Shown piece by piece: positions 8,326 to 15,774 of a stretch of 64,000 bases of DNA (the stretch's first letter is position 1; each line of letters opens with the position of its first letter). The position numbers and the translations under genes were made by a program. The notes under the pieces were generated by a model. It was not told the origin of the DNA and searched no databases. It was given only the letters and a program-made list of their open reading frames with translations. This DNA comes from Streptomyces sp. SN-593 (lineage in GTDB: Bacteria > Actinomycetota > Actinomycetes > Streptomycetales > Streptomycetaceae): assembly GCF_016756395.1 (NCBI RefSeq), contig NZ_AP018365.1, forward strand, positions 2,363,501-2,427,500, written 5' to 3'.

Positions 8326-8873
8326 GTGACATCCAACTGTCCGAGAACGAGTTGTGGATAGCGAGTTTCTACCGGTCGTCCGAGATGAGCGGGGCGATGT
8401 TCTTCGGGCGGGTGGCGCGGACGATCCGCGGCCCGTTGCAGAAGGACGTGACGCACCACTTCGCGGACGAGTCGGCGCACGCCTCGTACTGGACGAACTG
8501 CATCGACTCGCTGGACCAGCGGGCGATCCCGATGCGTGACGCGTACCAGGACCGGTACATGGACGCGGTCGGTGTGCCGGCCAGTCTGATGGAGGTCATG
8601 GCCATCACGCTGGTGTTCGAGAAGCGGACCATCGGCCACTACAACCAGCACCTGCGCGAGGCGAACACCCCGGCGCCGGTGCGGGCCACCATCGAGAAGA
8701 TCATGCTCGACGAGCGGTGGCACGTGCGCTACGTCCGCGAGGCCCTCCAGGACATGGAACAGCGCTACGGCAAGCAGGAGATCGAGGACACCCTCGCCCG
8801 CTACACCGCGGCCGACGTCGAGATCTACGGCAAGGCCATGGCCGAGTTCGAAGAACGCTTCGCCGCCCAGTGA
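8322..8873 (+). CDS. Ferritin-like diiron protein, copy 2
   Basis: A 183-residue protein identical to the copy at 1495-2046 except Q5 for R5. The same diiron ligand set is present (E21, E50/H53, E100, E131/H134). Nucleotide differences are very few, so the duplication is recent or the copies are kept alike by gene conversion. Here it is expressed with the AurF-like enzyme and the carrier/ligase pair, whereas copy 1 is in the KAS III/SDR operon. This arrangement supplies the protein from both operons. The GTG start keeps the GTGA overlap with the SDR remnant; the stop overlaps the next gene's GTG. Confidence 0.85.
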   Translation: MSDIQLSENELWIASFYRSSEMSGAMFFGRVARTIRGPLQKDVTHHFADESAHASYWTNCIDSLDQRAIPMRDAYQDRYMDAVGVPASLMEVMAITLVFEKRTIGHYNQHLREANTPAPVRATIEKIMLDERWHVRYVREALQDMEQRYGKQEIEDTLARYTAADVEIYGKAMAEFEERFAAQ

Positions 8874-9550
8874 TCCGGGTCCTCGTCGCCACGGTGAACC
8901 GGCCCCGCGCCGGCCGGCACGCGCTGCGGATCGCGGCGGCCGTGGCCGGTCTGCCCGGTGACCCCGCCGGGTACCGCTTCCCGCACCCGCGCGCCTCGGT
9001 GACGCACACCGACCGCGCGGGGGTGGCCGCGGTGCTCGTCGGCGGCGCCGCCGACGGCGTCGGCGTCGACCTGGAGCACGACCAGCCGGTCCGCCCGGCG
9101 ACGGCGCGGTTCTACCTGCGGGACGACGAGCCCCACGACGACCTCCTGCGGCTGTGGACGGTCAAGGAGGCCCTGTTCAAGGCCGATCCGGCCAACGCGA
9201 CGCGGATGCTCCGCGACTACCGGGCGAACGACCCGGCGTACCAGCACGTTTCAGCCCGACACCTCGGCGGCTGGCTCACAGTCGCCGCCCGTCTTGCGAG
9301 GGAGCCCATGCCCGCCAACACGATCAGCTTCGAGACCGTGGCCGAGCGGGTCGCCGGGGTACTGCGCGTACCCGCGAGCGACCTCACGCCGGAAACCCTG
9401 ATCAAGGACCTGGCCGCCGACAGCTTCATGCTGGTCGAGATGATCGTCGACCTCCAGGAGGAGTTCGACGCCGTGTTCACCCAAGCCCGCCTCCGCGAGA
9501 TCGACAGCCTCGGCGAACTCGTCAAGCTGCTCCAGGACTCGGCCGCGTGA
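8870..9550 (+). CDS. Phosphopantetheinyl transferase fused to acyl carrier protein
   Basis: One open frame of 226 residues runs from a GTG at 8870 (overlapping the previous stop) to 9550. Residues 1 to about 145 form a short Sfp-type 4'-phosphopantetheinyl transferase with GVGVDLEHD and LLRLWTVKEALFKAD, the magnesium/CoA motifs. From M147 (ATG at 9308) an 80-residue carrier protein follows, with ADSFMLVEMIVDLQEEF holding the phosphopantetheine serine. No stop separates them. A strong GAGGGAG lies just before the internal ATG, so the free carrier may also be made from an internal start. The transferase half is shorter than usual Sfp enzymes (about 220 residues). Confidence 0.8.
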   Translation: MIRVLVATVNRPRAGRHALRIAAAVAGLPGDPAGYRFPHPRASVTHTDRAGVAAVLVGGAADGVGVDLEHDQPVRPATARFYLRDDEPHDDLLRLWTVKEALFKADPANATRMLRDYRANDPAYQHVSARHLGGWLTVAARLAREPMPANTISFETVAERVAGVLRVPASDLTPETLIKDLAADSFMLVEMIVDLQEEFDAVFTQARLREIDSLGELVKLLQDSAA

Positions 9551-9611
9551 CCCCCCGCCCCCTGCCGGCTGCCGTGGCCGGTACCCGTCCGTTTTCGGAG
9601 GCTGAAGTCAA

Positions 9612-10166
9612 GTGAACGTTCCCGTCATGGTGTTGGTGCTCGCCGACTTCGTGGTGATCGGTGTGCTGCCCCGGGTCTTCTTCAAGGGCGGCAGCTTCAA
9701 CCTCGGCTGGTGGCTGACCGGAGCCCCCTTCTTCGTCGTCCCCCCGTTCCTGATCGCCGCGCGCCTGGCGCACTGGCACTCGTGGCTCAGCATGGGCAAG
9801 GCGATCACGACGTTGACCGCGATCGGCGCGGTGCTCGCCGGCGCGTCGATCGCCCTGATGTTCTTCACGCTCGGCACCCACCGCGTGCCGCTGGCGCTGT
9901 GGCACCAGGAGGACGACGCGCCGGTGTCGATCGTGACGTACGGCGCGTACTCGAAGATCCGGCACCCGTTCTACTCGTCGTTCCTGCTCGGGTTCCTCGG
10001 CGCCTTCGCGATGTTCCCGCACCTGGGCACCCTGCTGCCGCTGCTCTACGCGATCGGCCGGCTGACGGCGACCGCGATGCGGGAGGAGAAGCGGCTGTCC
10101 CAGTCCGAGTTCGGCGGCGAGTACCGCGAGTACATCGCGCGCACCGGCCGCTTCCTGCCCATCTGA
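9612..10166 (+). CDS. ICMT-like integral membrane methyltransferase
   Basis: A 184-residue protein with about five hydrophobic segments and the C-terminal signature of isoprenylcysteine carboxyl methyltransferase/PEMT enzymes: RHPFYSSF, then MREEKRL and EYREYIARTGRFLP. These enzymes methylate lipophilic substrates with S-adenosylmethionine at the membrane. In this cluster it could cap a carboxylate, thiol or nitrogen of a lipid-like product (inference). It starts 61 nt after the carrier gene and is probably the last gene of the rightward operon, because a strong terminator hairpin follows. Confidence 0.8.
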   Translation: MNVPVMVLVLADFVVIGVLPRVFFKGGSFNLGWWLTGAPFFVVPPFLIAARLAHWHSWLSMGKAITTLTAIGAVLAGASIALMFFTLGTHRVPLALWHQEDDAPVSIVTYGAYSKIRHPFYSSFLLGFLGAFAMFPHLGTLLPLLYAIGRLTATAMREEKRLSQSEFGGEYREYIARTGRFLPI

Positions 10167-10203
10167 CGAGCCCGGAGCACCGGCGTCGTCGACCTCTCGC
10201 GTC

Positions 10204-10240
10204 AGAACCCCACGGGCATGGATCACGCCCGTGGGGTTCT
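10204..10240. terminator. Terminator at the end of the rightward operon
   Basis: A perfect 14-bp stem (10204-10217 with 10227-10240) with a 9-nt loop lies 38 nt after the methyltransferase stop codon. It separates the biosynthetic operon from the MFS gene. Confidence 0.8.
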
Positions 10241-10285
10241 GCGCACGCTCCCCGACCATCCGCACGGTTCCCCGTCCCACAGAGC

Positions 10286-10315
10286 GTGACCGACCGGTCG
10301 GTCACATGCTAGACT
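10286..10315 (+). promoter_or_regulatory. TetR operator overlapping the exporter promoter
   Basis: A perfect 20-bp palindrome, GTGACCGACCGGTCGGTCAC, occupies 10286-10305. Within it TGACCG (10287-10292) can serve as a -35 element, with a 17-nt spacer to the -10-like TAGACT (10310-10315). A 19/20 identical site precedes the TetR-divergent oxidoreductase at 15637. The TetR protein encoded at 15024 is the natural candidate to bind both and to release export on ligand binding. Confidence 0.75.
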
Positions 10316-10406
10316 CCGTGAGGCAGGCGACCCGAGACACCCTCAGGTACATCAACGCACGAGCAGCGCGGAAGCGACGGCTCGACGCGGAAGGGAACAA
10401 GGCCCT

Positions 10407-11897
10407 GTGACATCAAGCATGGAGTCGGCAAGCGACCAGGCACAAGACACCGAAACGCCCGGGGAAGCCCCGGACCCGCTGCGGTGGTGGTCCCTACTCG
10501 CGGTCAGCCTGGCCACGTTCATGACCTACCTGGACCTGAACGTCATCAACGTCGCGATTCCCACCATCCAGCGTGACCTCCACCTGTCGGAGGCCGGGCT
10601 GGAATGGATCGTGAGCAGCTACCTGCTCACCCTGGCCGGCCTGCTCCTGGCCGGCGGCCGCCTCGCCGACGCCTACGGTCGCCGCCGGCTGTACATGATC
10701 GGCCTCACCGTCTTCACGCTGTCCTCGCTGTCGGCCGGCCTGGCCGGCAACGGCGGCATGCTGATCGGGAGTCGGGCCGTACAGGGCATCGGAGCCGCCC
10801 TGCTGACGCCGGCCACGCTGGCCATCATCACCGCCACGTTCACCGACCTGAAGGAGCGCACCAGCGCGATCGGCCTGTGGACGGTGAGTGCGGCCCTGGG
10901 CCTCGCCCTGGGCCCGGTGACCGGCGGCCTGATCACCCAGAACATCCGCTGGGGCTGGATCTTCCTGATCAACGTGCCGGTCGGCGTGGTGACGCTCGCG
11001 CTCAGCGCCAGGACCGTCCGCGAGTCCAGGTCCTCCGACTCCGGCAACGTCCTGGACGTCGGCGGGCTGATCACCTCCGCGGTCGCCCTGTTCGCGGTCA
11101 CCTACGCGCTGATCGAGGGCAACGACGCGGGCTGGGGCGCGCCGGAGATCGTCACGGCCTTCGTGATCGCCGCGATCGCCACCGTGGCCTTCTTCGTCTT
11201 CGAGACCCGCACCCCCGAACCCATGGTGAACCTGGGGCTGTTCCGCATCCGCCAGTTCACCGGCGGCATCAGCACCCAGATGATCTGGGCCTTCGGCGCC
11301 CTGGCCATCTACTTCTTCACCTCGATGTACCTCCAGGACGTCCTCGGCTTCTCCCCCCTGAAGTCGGGCGTGCTCTTCGTCCCGATGGCGTTCGCCCTCG
11401 CCGCGTTCGCCGGCTTCTCCACGCTGATGGAGAGCTGGATCGGCGGGTTCCGCACCGTCTCGCTCGGCATGGTGATGATGACGGTCGGTCTCATCATGCT
11501 GAACATGCACGACGAGCACTCGACCTTCGCCTCCCTGCTGCCCTGTCTGATCGTGCTGGGCGGCGGCATGGGCATCATGAACGTGCCGATGACGAACGCC
11601 GTGATGCACAACACCCCGAAGGCGCAGGCGGGGGTCGCCTCGGCGCTGCTCAACGACGCCCGCGAGGTGGCCGGCCTGCTCGGCATCACCATCATCGGGG
11701 CCGTGCTGCGGTCCAAGCAGGCGTCCGAACTGCGGTCCGGATCGAGCGCGTCGCAGTCCTTCCTCAGCGGCTACCACGTCGGCCTCTGGGTGGCGACGGG
11801 CCTGGTCGCGGTGGGCATCGTGTTCACCTACGTGATGCTGCGCCCCAGCGGGGAGCCGCTCCTCGACGAGGACGCGGTTCCCGCCCCCCTGACCTGA
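10407..11897 (+). CDS. DHA2-family MFS exporter
   Basis: A 496-residue major facilitator of the 14-helix drug:H+ antiporter family, likely the efflux pump for the cluster product. It has the D1/D5-type motifs expected near the N terminus (LDLNVINVAIPTIQ in TM1, GGRLADAYGRRRLY in the 2-3 loop, GPVTGGLI in TM5). The GTG at 10407 gives the longest form; an ATG four codons later is possible. It has its own promoter with a TetR-type operator about 100 nt upstream. Confidence 0.9.
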   Translation: MTSSMESASDQAQDTETPGEAPDPLRWWSLLAVSLATFMTYLDLNVINVAIPTIQRDLHLSEAGLEWIVSSYLLTLAGLLLAGGRLADAYGRRRLYMIGLTVFTLSSLSAGLAGNGGMLIGSRAVQGIGAALLTPATLAIITATFTDLKERTSAIGLWTVSAALGLALGPVTGGLITQNIRWGWIFLINVPVGVVTLALSARTVRESRSSDSGNVLDVGGLITSAVALFAVTYALIEGNDAGWGAPEIVTAFVIAAIATVAFFVFETRTPEPMVNLGLFRIRQFTGGISTQMIWAFGALAIYFFTSMYLQDVLGFSPLKSGVLFVPMAFALAAFAGFSTLMESWIGGFRTVSLGMVMMTVGLIMLNMHDEHSTFASLLPCLIVLGGGMGIMNVPMTNAVMHNTPKAQAGVASALLNDAREVAGLLGITIIGAVLRSKQASELRSGSSASQSFLSGYHVGLWVATGLVAVGIVFTYVMLRPSGEPLLDEDAVPAPLT

Positions 11898-11913
11898 ACG
11901 CACCGGAGCGGAC

Positions 11914-12564
11914 CTAGTAGGGATAGACGCGGGGCGGCCAGCCCGGGCGGATGAGACCTATGGAGTATGCCTTGGAGACCACAGCGGGCCGGTTCTTGAC
12001 CTTGAGCTTACGCATCAGGGTGTCCACGTGGTAGCCGATGCCGCCACGGCTCAGGTACAGCATCGAGGCCAGGTTCACGGTCGACATGCCGAGCGCCACC
12101 CCCTCCAGGATGCGTGCCTCGATGTCGGTCAGCACCAGCCGGTGCGTCATCGGCGAGGGGCACAGCCGGGTACCGCCCTCGGGGCACACCAGGGCCATCA
12201 GGCCGTCGGCTTCGCCGCCGTCACCACCGACGGTGAAGCCCGTCAGCTCCCCGCTGAAGACGGTCGAGTCCTTCTGGCGGAACGCCACCGCCGGCTCGGT
12301 GAAACGGGACCCCTGGTCGGCGAGCAGCCGCGAGAACTGCCGGCTGACCAGGGTCCGGGCGTCGGCGTGCAGCAGCTCGACGAAGGAACGTCCGCCCAAC
12401 TCCGCGGGCCGGCAGCCGAACTGGCCCGAGAACTCGGTGTTGACCTCCACCAGCCGGAAGCCGGTGTCTAACTTGGCCATGCACATGCCGGACCGCTCGA
12501 ACAGCGACCGGAGGATCTCCTGCTGACCGCCCTTGCCGATCTCGGAGACGAGTGCCTCTGTCAT
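11914..12564 (-). CDS. PAS-LuxR regulator (PimM-like) 1
   Basis: A 216-residue transcription activator with an N-terminal PAS domain (about residues 15-120) and a C-terminal LuxR helix-turn-helix (LTDIEARILEGVALGMSTVNLASMLYLSR split across 147-176). The closing WPPRV is typical of the PAS-LuxR group that controls antibiotic clusters, including PimM. Leu32 is encoded by TTA (12471-12469), so translation should depend on the bldA tRNA and be delayed to late growth. GGGGAG lies 5 nt before the ATG. It probably activates the cluster through the CTAGGG sites. Confidence 0.88.
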   Translation of the reverse strand: MTEALVSEIGKGGQQEILRSLFERSGMCMAKLDTGFRLVEVNTEFSGQFGCRPAELGGRSFVELLHADARTLVSRQFSRLLADQGSRFTEPAVAFRQKDSTVFSGELTGFTVGGDGGEADGLMALVCPEGGTRLCPSPMTHRLVLTDIEARILEGVALGMSTVNLASMLYLSRGGIGYHVDTLMRKLKVKNRPAVVSKAYSIGLIRPGWPPRVYPY

Positions 12565-13311
12565 TGCTTCTCCCCTGCTCGCCCAGTGAACGAAGGTGAT
12601 GCGAAGACTGTCGTGACGTGACGCTCTCTCGTGGCCTCCCGCGACGCGGAGGAGCCACCGTACCGGGTGCTTTCGTCGTCAACCCGGCCGTGACGGCGAT
12701 CCGGACCGACATGTCTCCCCATGAAGGACTACGGACACATCGGTGTCGGTTCTCCCGGAAGTCCCTTTTCTTCCCCGGACCCGGCCGGCGTACCGCCGCC
12801 ACCGGGTCGGGTGCCGCTCGCCGCGGGGAGCGCCCTGAGGGCCCGTCACCCGGCACGGGGGGCGTCTGCCGCGGTCCGGCTCGCGGCGCGCTCCTGCCCC
12901 GGCTCTGCCGTGCCGCACGGCAGCCGAGCGTTCGGTGCGATCCGGCGCGCCTTCGTCGGCGACCCGCGGATATCCGGGATCGCCGTGGCCGGCCGGTCCG
13001 CCGGTCTCGTACATCGCCATGGATCAGACGCATTCCTTCTGCATGACCGCCCTGCGGCAATGTCCCGGCACGCACGCGAAGAAGGCAGGCCCCGTTCCTG
13101 CGGGTCGCCAGTCGCGATGCACTTCACCCTCCCGAGCGCCTTTGCGGTGACCGTCCGGACCGGGGCCGGACCCCCCTCGACGGGGTCGACCGCGACCGGC
13201 CCCGAACGTCCCGCCCCCACCGCGCACGCCTGCCGCGGGCGGGCGGCCGGGAGGCCACCGCCCGTTCGTGGCGCGTGGGGGGACAGCTTTCCAGCCCGGC
13301 ACGGTGCGGCG
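12565..13311. other. Spacer between the two PAS-LuxR genes
   Basis: I find no convincing gene in these 747 bases. All open frames here are low-complexity Arg/Gly/Pro translations with no family resemblance, and they run into the regulator genes on the wrong strand. The part next to 12564 must hold the promoter of regulator 1, but I see no clear CTAGGG site in it. Confidence 0.6.
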
Positions 13312-13998
13312 CTACTCCACGAATCCCTCGGTCACCAGCGGCGGCCAACTGCCCATACGGAACAGGCCGGCCGAATAGGCTCGGGAGACCAGCTCGGATC
13401 GATTGGCCGCTTCGAGGTTTTTCATCAGCGCACTGACGTGATATTCGACTCCACCACGGCTCAGGAAAAGCTTCGAAGCGAGCTGAACGGTGGACATGCC
13501 GGCCGCCACACCCTCCAGCACCAGGGCTTCCATCCTGGTCAGCGGCTTCCGCAGCCCGGTCGGTGCGGGCGGGGCGCCGTCGGTCCCGGCCTCCGGCTCC
13601 AACTCCAGCAGGACGACGAGCGAATCGATGCGTCCCTCGTCGTTCGTCACCGCGATGCCGGTCAGGGCGGTGCTGGCCCGCCCTGTGCAGGTCAACGCGG
13701 CGACACGGTCGCTGAACCGGCTGCGCTCACCACGCGCCAGCGAGAGCAGCCGCTGCGTCAGCGCGTCCCTGGCGCGGACGTGCACGAGGTCGACGAGGGA
13801 CACCCCCGGCAGCTCCTTGACCGACAGTCCGAACACGTCGGCGAAGCCGGCGTTGCTCCCTATCAGGCGGAGGCCGAGATCCACGTGCGCAATGCGCGCG
13901 GACGAGTTGTCGAACAGCGACCAGAGTCTGTACACGTCGTCAGCCTGCTCAGGTGAGCAAGTATTCGTCCCAGTGATCGCATCTTGTGCCGCCGACAC
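13312..13998 (-). CDS. PAS-LuxR regulator (PimM-like) 2
   Basis: A 228-residue paralogue of the regulator at 11914. A PAS-like domain (about residues 25-130, SSARIAHVDLGLRLIGSN onward) is followed by a LuxR helix-turn-helix with LTRMEALVLEGVAAGMSTVQ and LASKLFLSRGGVEYHV. No TTA codon was seen in it. The GTG start at 13998 follows GGGAGG by 7 nt. A CTAGGG-type site and a second GGGATTTC half-site lie 65-135 nt upstream, which suggests that it autoregulates or is controlled by its TTA-containing partner. Confidence 0.87.
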   Translation of the reverse strand: MSAAQDAITGTNTCSPEQADDVYRLWSLFDNSSARIAHVDLGLRLIGSNAGFADVFGLSVKELPGVSLVDLVHVRARDALTQRLLSLARGERSRFSDRVAALTCTGRASTALTGIAVTNDEGRIDSLVVLLELEPEAGTDGAPPAPTGLRKPLTRMEALVLEGVAAGMSTVQLASKLFLSRGGVEYHVSALMKNLEAANRSELVSRAYSAGLFRMGSWPPLVTEGFVE

Positions 13999-15023
13999 GA
14001 TTTAGCCTCCCCGCATGCTCAGCCAAGGCTCCGGCCGTTTATTGGTCTAGACTCCCATACAGAAATCCCAAAAACCAGCCCCACCGCAAACCGGATTCCG
14101 ACCGCTGACTCAAGTCTAGGGTTTTTCCTGCTCGTCCCACCGCCGAGCGCCGGGAGACCTCTTCTGTAACCGGCGCGTAAACAAATGAGCCGGGGTCCCC
14201 ACACCGGCGCAGGTCAGGTGGCATGCTTGCCGCGCGGAGGATCGGCGGCGGGTGTCACGGAAATCACTGTCCGTAGCATTCGCTACGGCGCGCATACATG
14301 CGCGGCCGCCCGGAGTTCCTGGGATTTTGTCCAATTTCGGCAGATTGAACAGGGAAATCACGTCGGTATCCGCAGCTTCTTTTGGTTGACTATTTACTTT
14401 CCAATGTTCTACCGTGACCATTCCGGAAGTTCGCTTTGCGTTTCCCTCTTTGCGGGACCGTTCGGCAAAGACGGTTGCCGCGGAAGGCAGGCAGAACAGC
14501 GGCACAACGGCGGCAGAACGTGGGCAGAACGCGGGCAGAAACGGGCGGGAGGCCGGCGGAAGCGGGCGGGGGGACGAGTGCGGGCGGGCCGTTCCCGTGA
14601 ACACCGGGGACCGGTGTCCGCGGCGGTCGGGGTGCTCGCGGATGTGGTGGGACACGGCAGCGAAGGAGACAGCCCATGTCGGTCGCGGAACCATCGCACC
14701 CGCCGTTCTCCGGGGGGCCGACGCGTACGCGGCGAGCCTCCGGTGCGGCCTTCGCTGCACGGTGCGACGCCCGGGAAAGCCTTTCCACGGCGACCGGTGG
14801 CGGAGCGGCCGCGGAGGCGCGGCTTCCGGTCGGCGGATGCGCGGAAGGGGTGGAAAGCGCGGCTGGCGCCGGACCGCGGATGCCGGGAGCGGTGCGCCGG
14901 CGGCCGCGGACGCCGGACGGCTGCGGGGTCCCGCCGGGGGAGGGTGCGGTCGCGCCGCACGAACGGGGTGCCGCGCCGCACGAACGGGGTGCCGCTCCGG
15001 ACGGGTGCGGCGGCCCGCGGTCC
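13999..15023. other. 1-kb region without a clear gene
   Basis: The left third (about 14240-14440) is markedly AT-richer than the surroundings and contains a good promoter-like pair, TTGACT (from 14388) and TACCGT after an 18-nt spacer, pointing right. The right part has short direct repeats based on GGCAGAAC (about 14490-14550) and a tandem CACGAACGGGGTGCCG pair (about 14960-14995). An ORF with a good GAAGGAG and ATG at 14676 exists but runs antisense through the TetR gene and has no recognisable product. This may be an eroded gene or a cluster boundary. Confidence 0.5.
14062..14132. promoter_or_regulatory. CTAGGG-type sites upstream of PAS-LuxR regulator 2
   Basis: CTAGGGTTTTTCCTGCT at 14116-14132 matches 12 of 16 positions of the PimM consensus. 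On the minus strand a GGGATTTC core (plus strand GAAATCCC at 14062-14069) gives a second partial site. Both lie between the regulator start at 13998 and the non-coding block to its right. Confidence 0.4.
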
Positions 15024-15560
15024 TCAGATGCCGAGGAAACGCTTGAGCACGCGCCGCGACGCCGGCAGCGGGCGCCCGGCGTCGAACTCCAGCACCGAGA
15101 TCTCCCGGGTCATCGCCGCGATCAACTGCGCGGCGGCCTCGGCGTCGTCCCAGCCCATCACCTTCAGGTCGGCCACGCCCGCCGCCGCCAGCCGCTCCCG
15201 GCGGGCGGCCATCGAGCCCTGCACGGTCGGGTCCGAACGGGCCTCCAGCGACAGCGCCTTGACGCCGCGGTTGGCGATCGACACGTCGAGGTACGCCTCG
15301 GTGCTGCGGAAGATCCGCTCGGCCCCGGGCGCCAGTCCCGCGATCGCCTGGTCGACGGCCTCCTGCACCCGGGCGTGGAAGCGCGCGTGCATGGCGTCGA
15401 CGAACGTCGCCCGGTCCTTGAAGTGGACGTAGAACGTCCCCTTGGCCACTCCGGCCCGCGCGACCACCATGTTCACGCTGAGGCCGCCCAGGCCGTGCTG
15501 CTCCGCCAGCGCCGCGCCGGCGTCGAGCAATGCCTCGCGTGTCTGCAACGCACCGGGCAT
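15024..15560 (-). CDS. TetR-family regulator
   Basis: A 178-residue repressor with an N-terminal TetR helix-turn-helix (ALLDAGAALAEQHGLGGLSV, then VARAGVAKGTFYVHF near residue 45). The start at 15560 is preferred over ATG 15578 because AGGAG lies about 6 nt upstream. It is divergent from the oxidoreductase at 15775. A near-palindromic 20-bp operator lies between the two genes, and a 19/20 copy precedes the MFS gene at 10407. It therefore probably links the exporter, itself and the oxidoreductase in one ligand-responsive circuit. Confidence 0.88.
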   Translation of the reverse strand: MPGALQTREALLDAGAALAEQHGLGGLSVNMVVARAGVAKGTFYVHFKDRATFVDAMHARFHARVQEAVDQAIAGLAPGAERIFRSTEAYLDVSIANRGVKALSLEARSDPTVQGSMAARRERLAAAGVADLKVMGWDDAEAAAQLIAAMTREISVLEFDAGRPLPASRRVLKRFLGI

Positions 15561-15636
15561 CTGCACTCCTGCTGCCATAACTTCGGAGTATATGCCCGCC
15601 CGGCCGTCCGCAGCCGGGCATGACCTCGAACATTCG

Positions 15637-15666
15637 GTGACCGACCAGTCGGTCACGTGCTACGCT
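15637..15666. promoter_or_regulatory. TetR operator between the tetR gene and the oxidoreductase
   Basis: GTGACCGACCAGTCGGTCAC (15637-15656) is a 20-bp palindrome with one mismatched pair at its centre. TGACCG inside it and TACGCT at 15661-15666 form a promoter with a 17-nt spacer toward the oxidoreductase. The architecture is the same as at 10286-10315. Confidence 0.75.
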
Positions 15667-15774
15667 CCGGCTCATGCGCATGGTCTCGACACCTCCCTTA
15701 CCGCTCGCGTACGACACCGGCAGCCGACCCCTTGACGCCGCCCACGGCGCCACCGCCGAGAAGGAGCAGCAGCG

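Noticed and set aside
6242..8332. A 696-codon minus-strand frame across the AurF/carrier/ligase genes
   Set aside because: It has no recognisable domain and is fully antisense to three genes with clear family motifs.
1495..10166. Azoxy pathway of the valanimycin type as the identity of the cluster
   Set aside because: Diiron proteins and a membrane protein are present, but no homologue of the seryl-tRNA-dependent hydroxylamine transferase VlmA or of a flavin N-hydroxylase was seen, so I did not assign the cluster to that class.
14676..15623. ORF with an excellent ribosome-binding site and ATG at 14676
   Set aside because: Its product is Pro/Arg/Ala-rich and its last two thirds are antisense to the TetR gene. 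It may be a relic, but I cannot support it as a gene.
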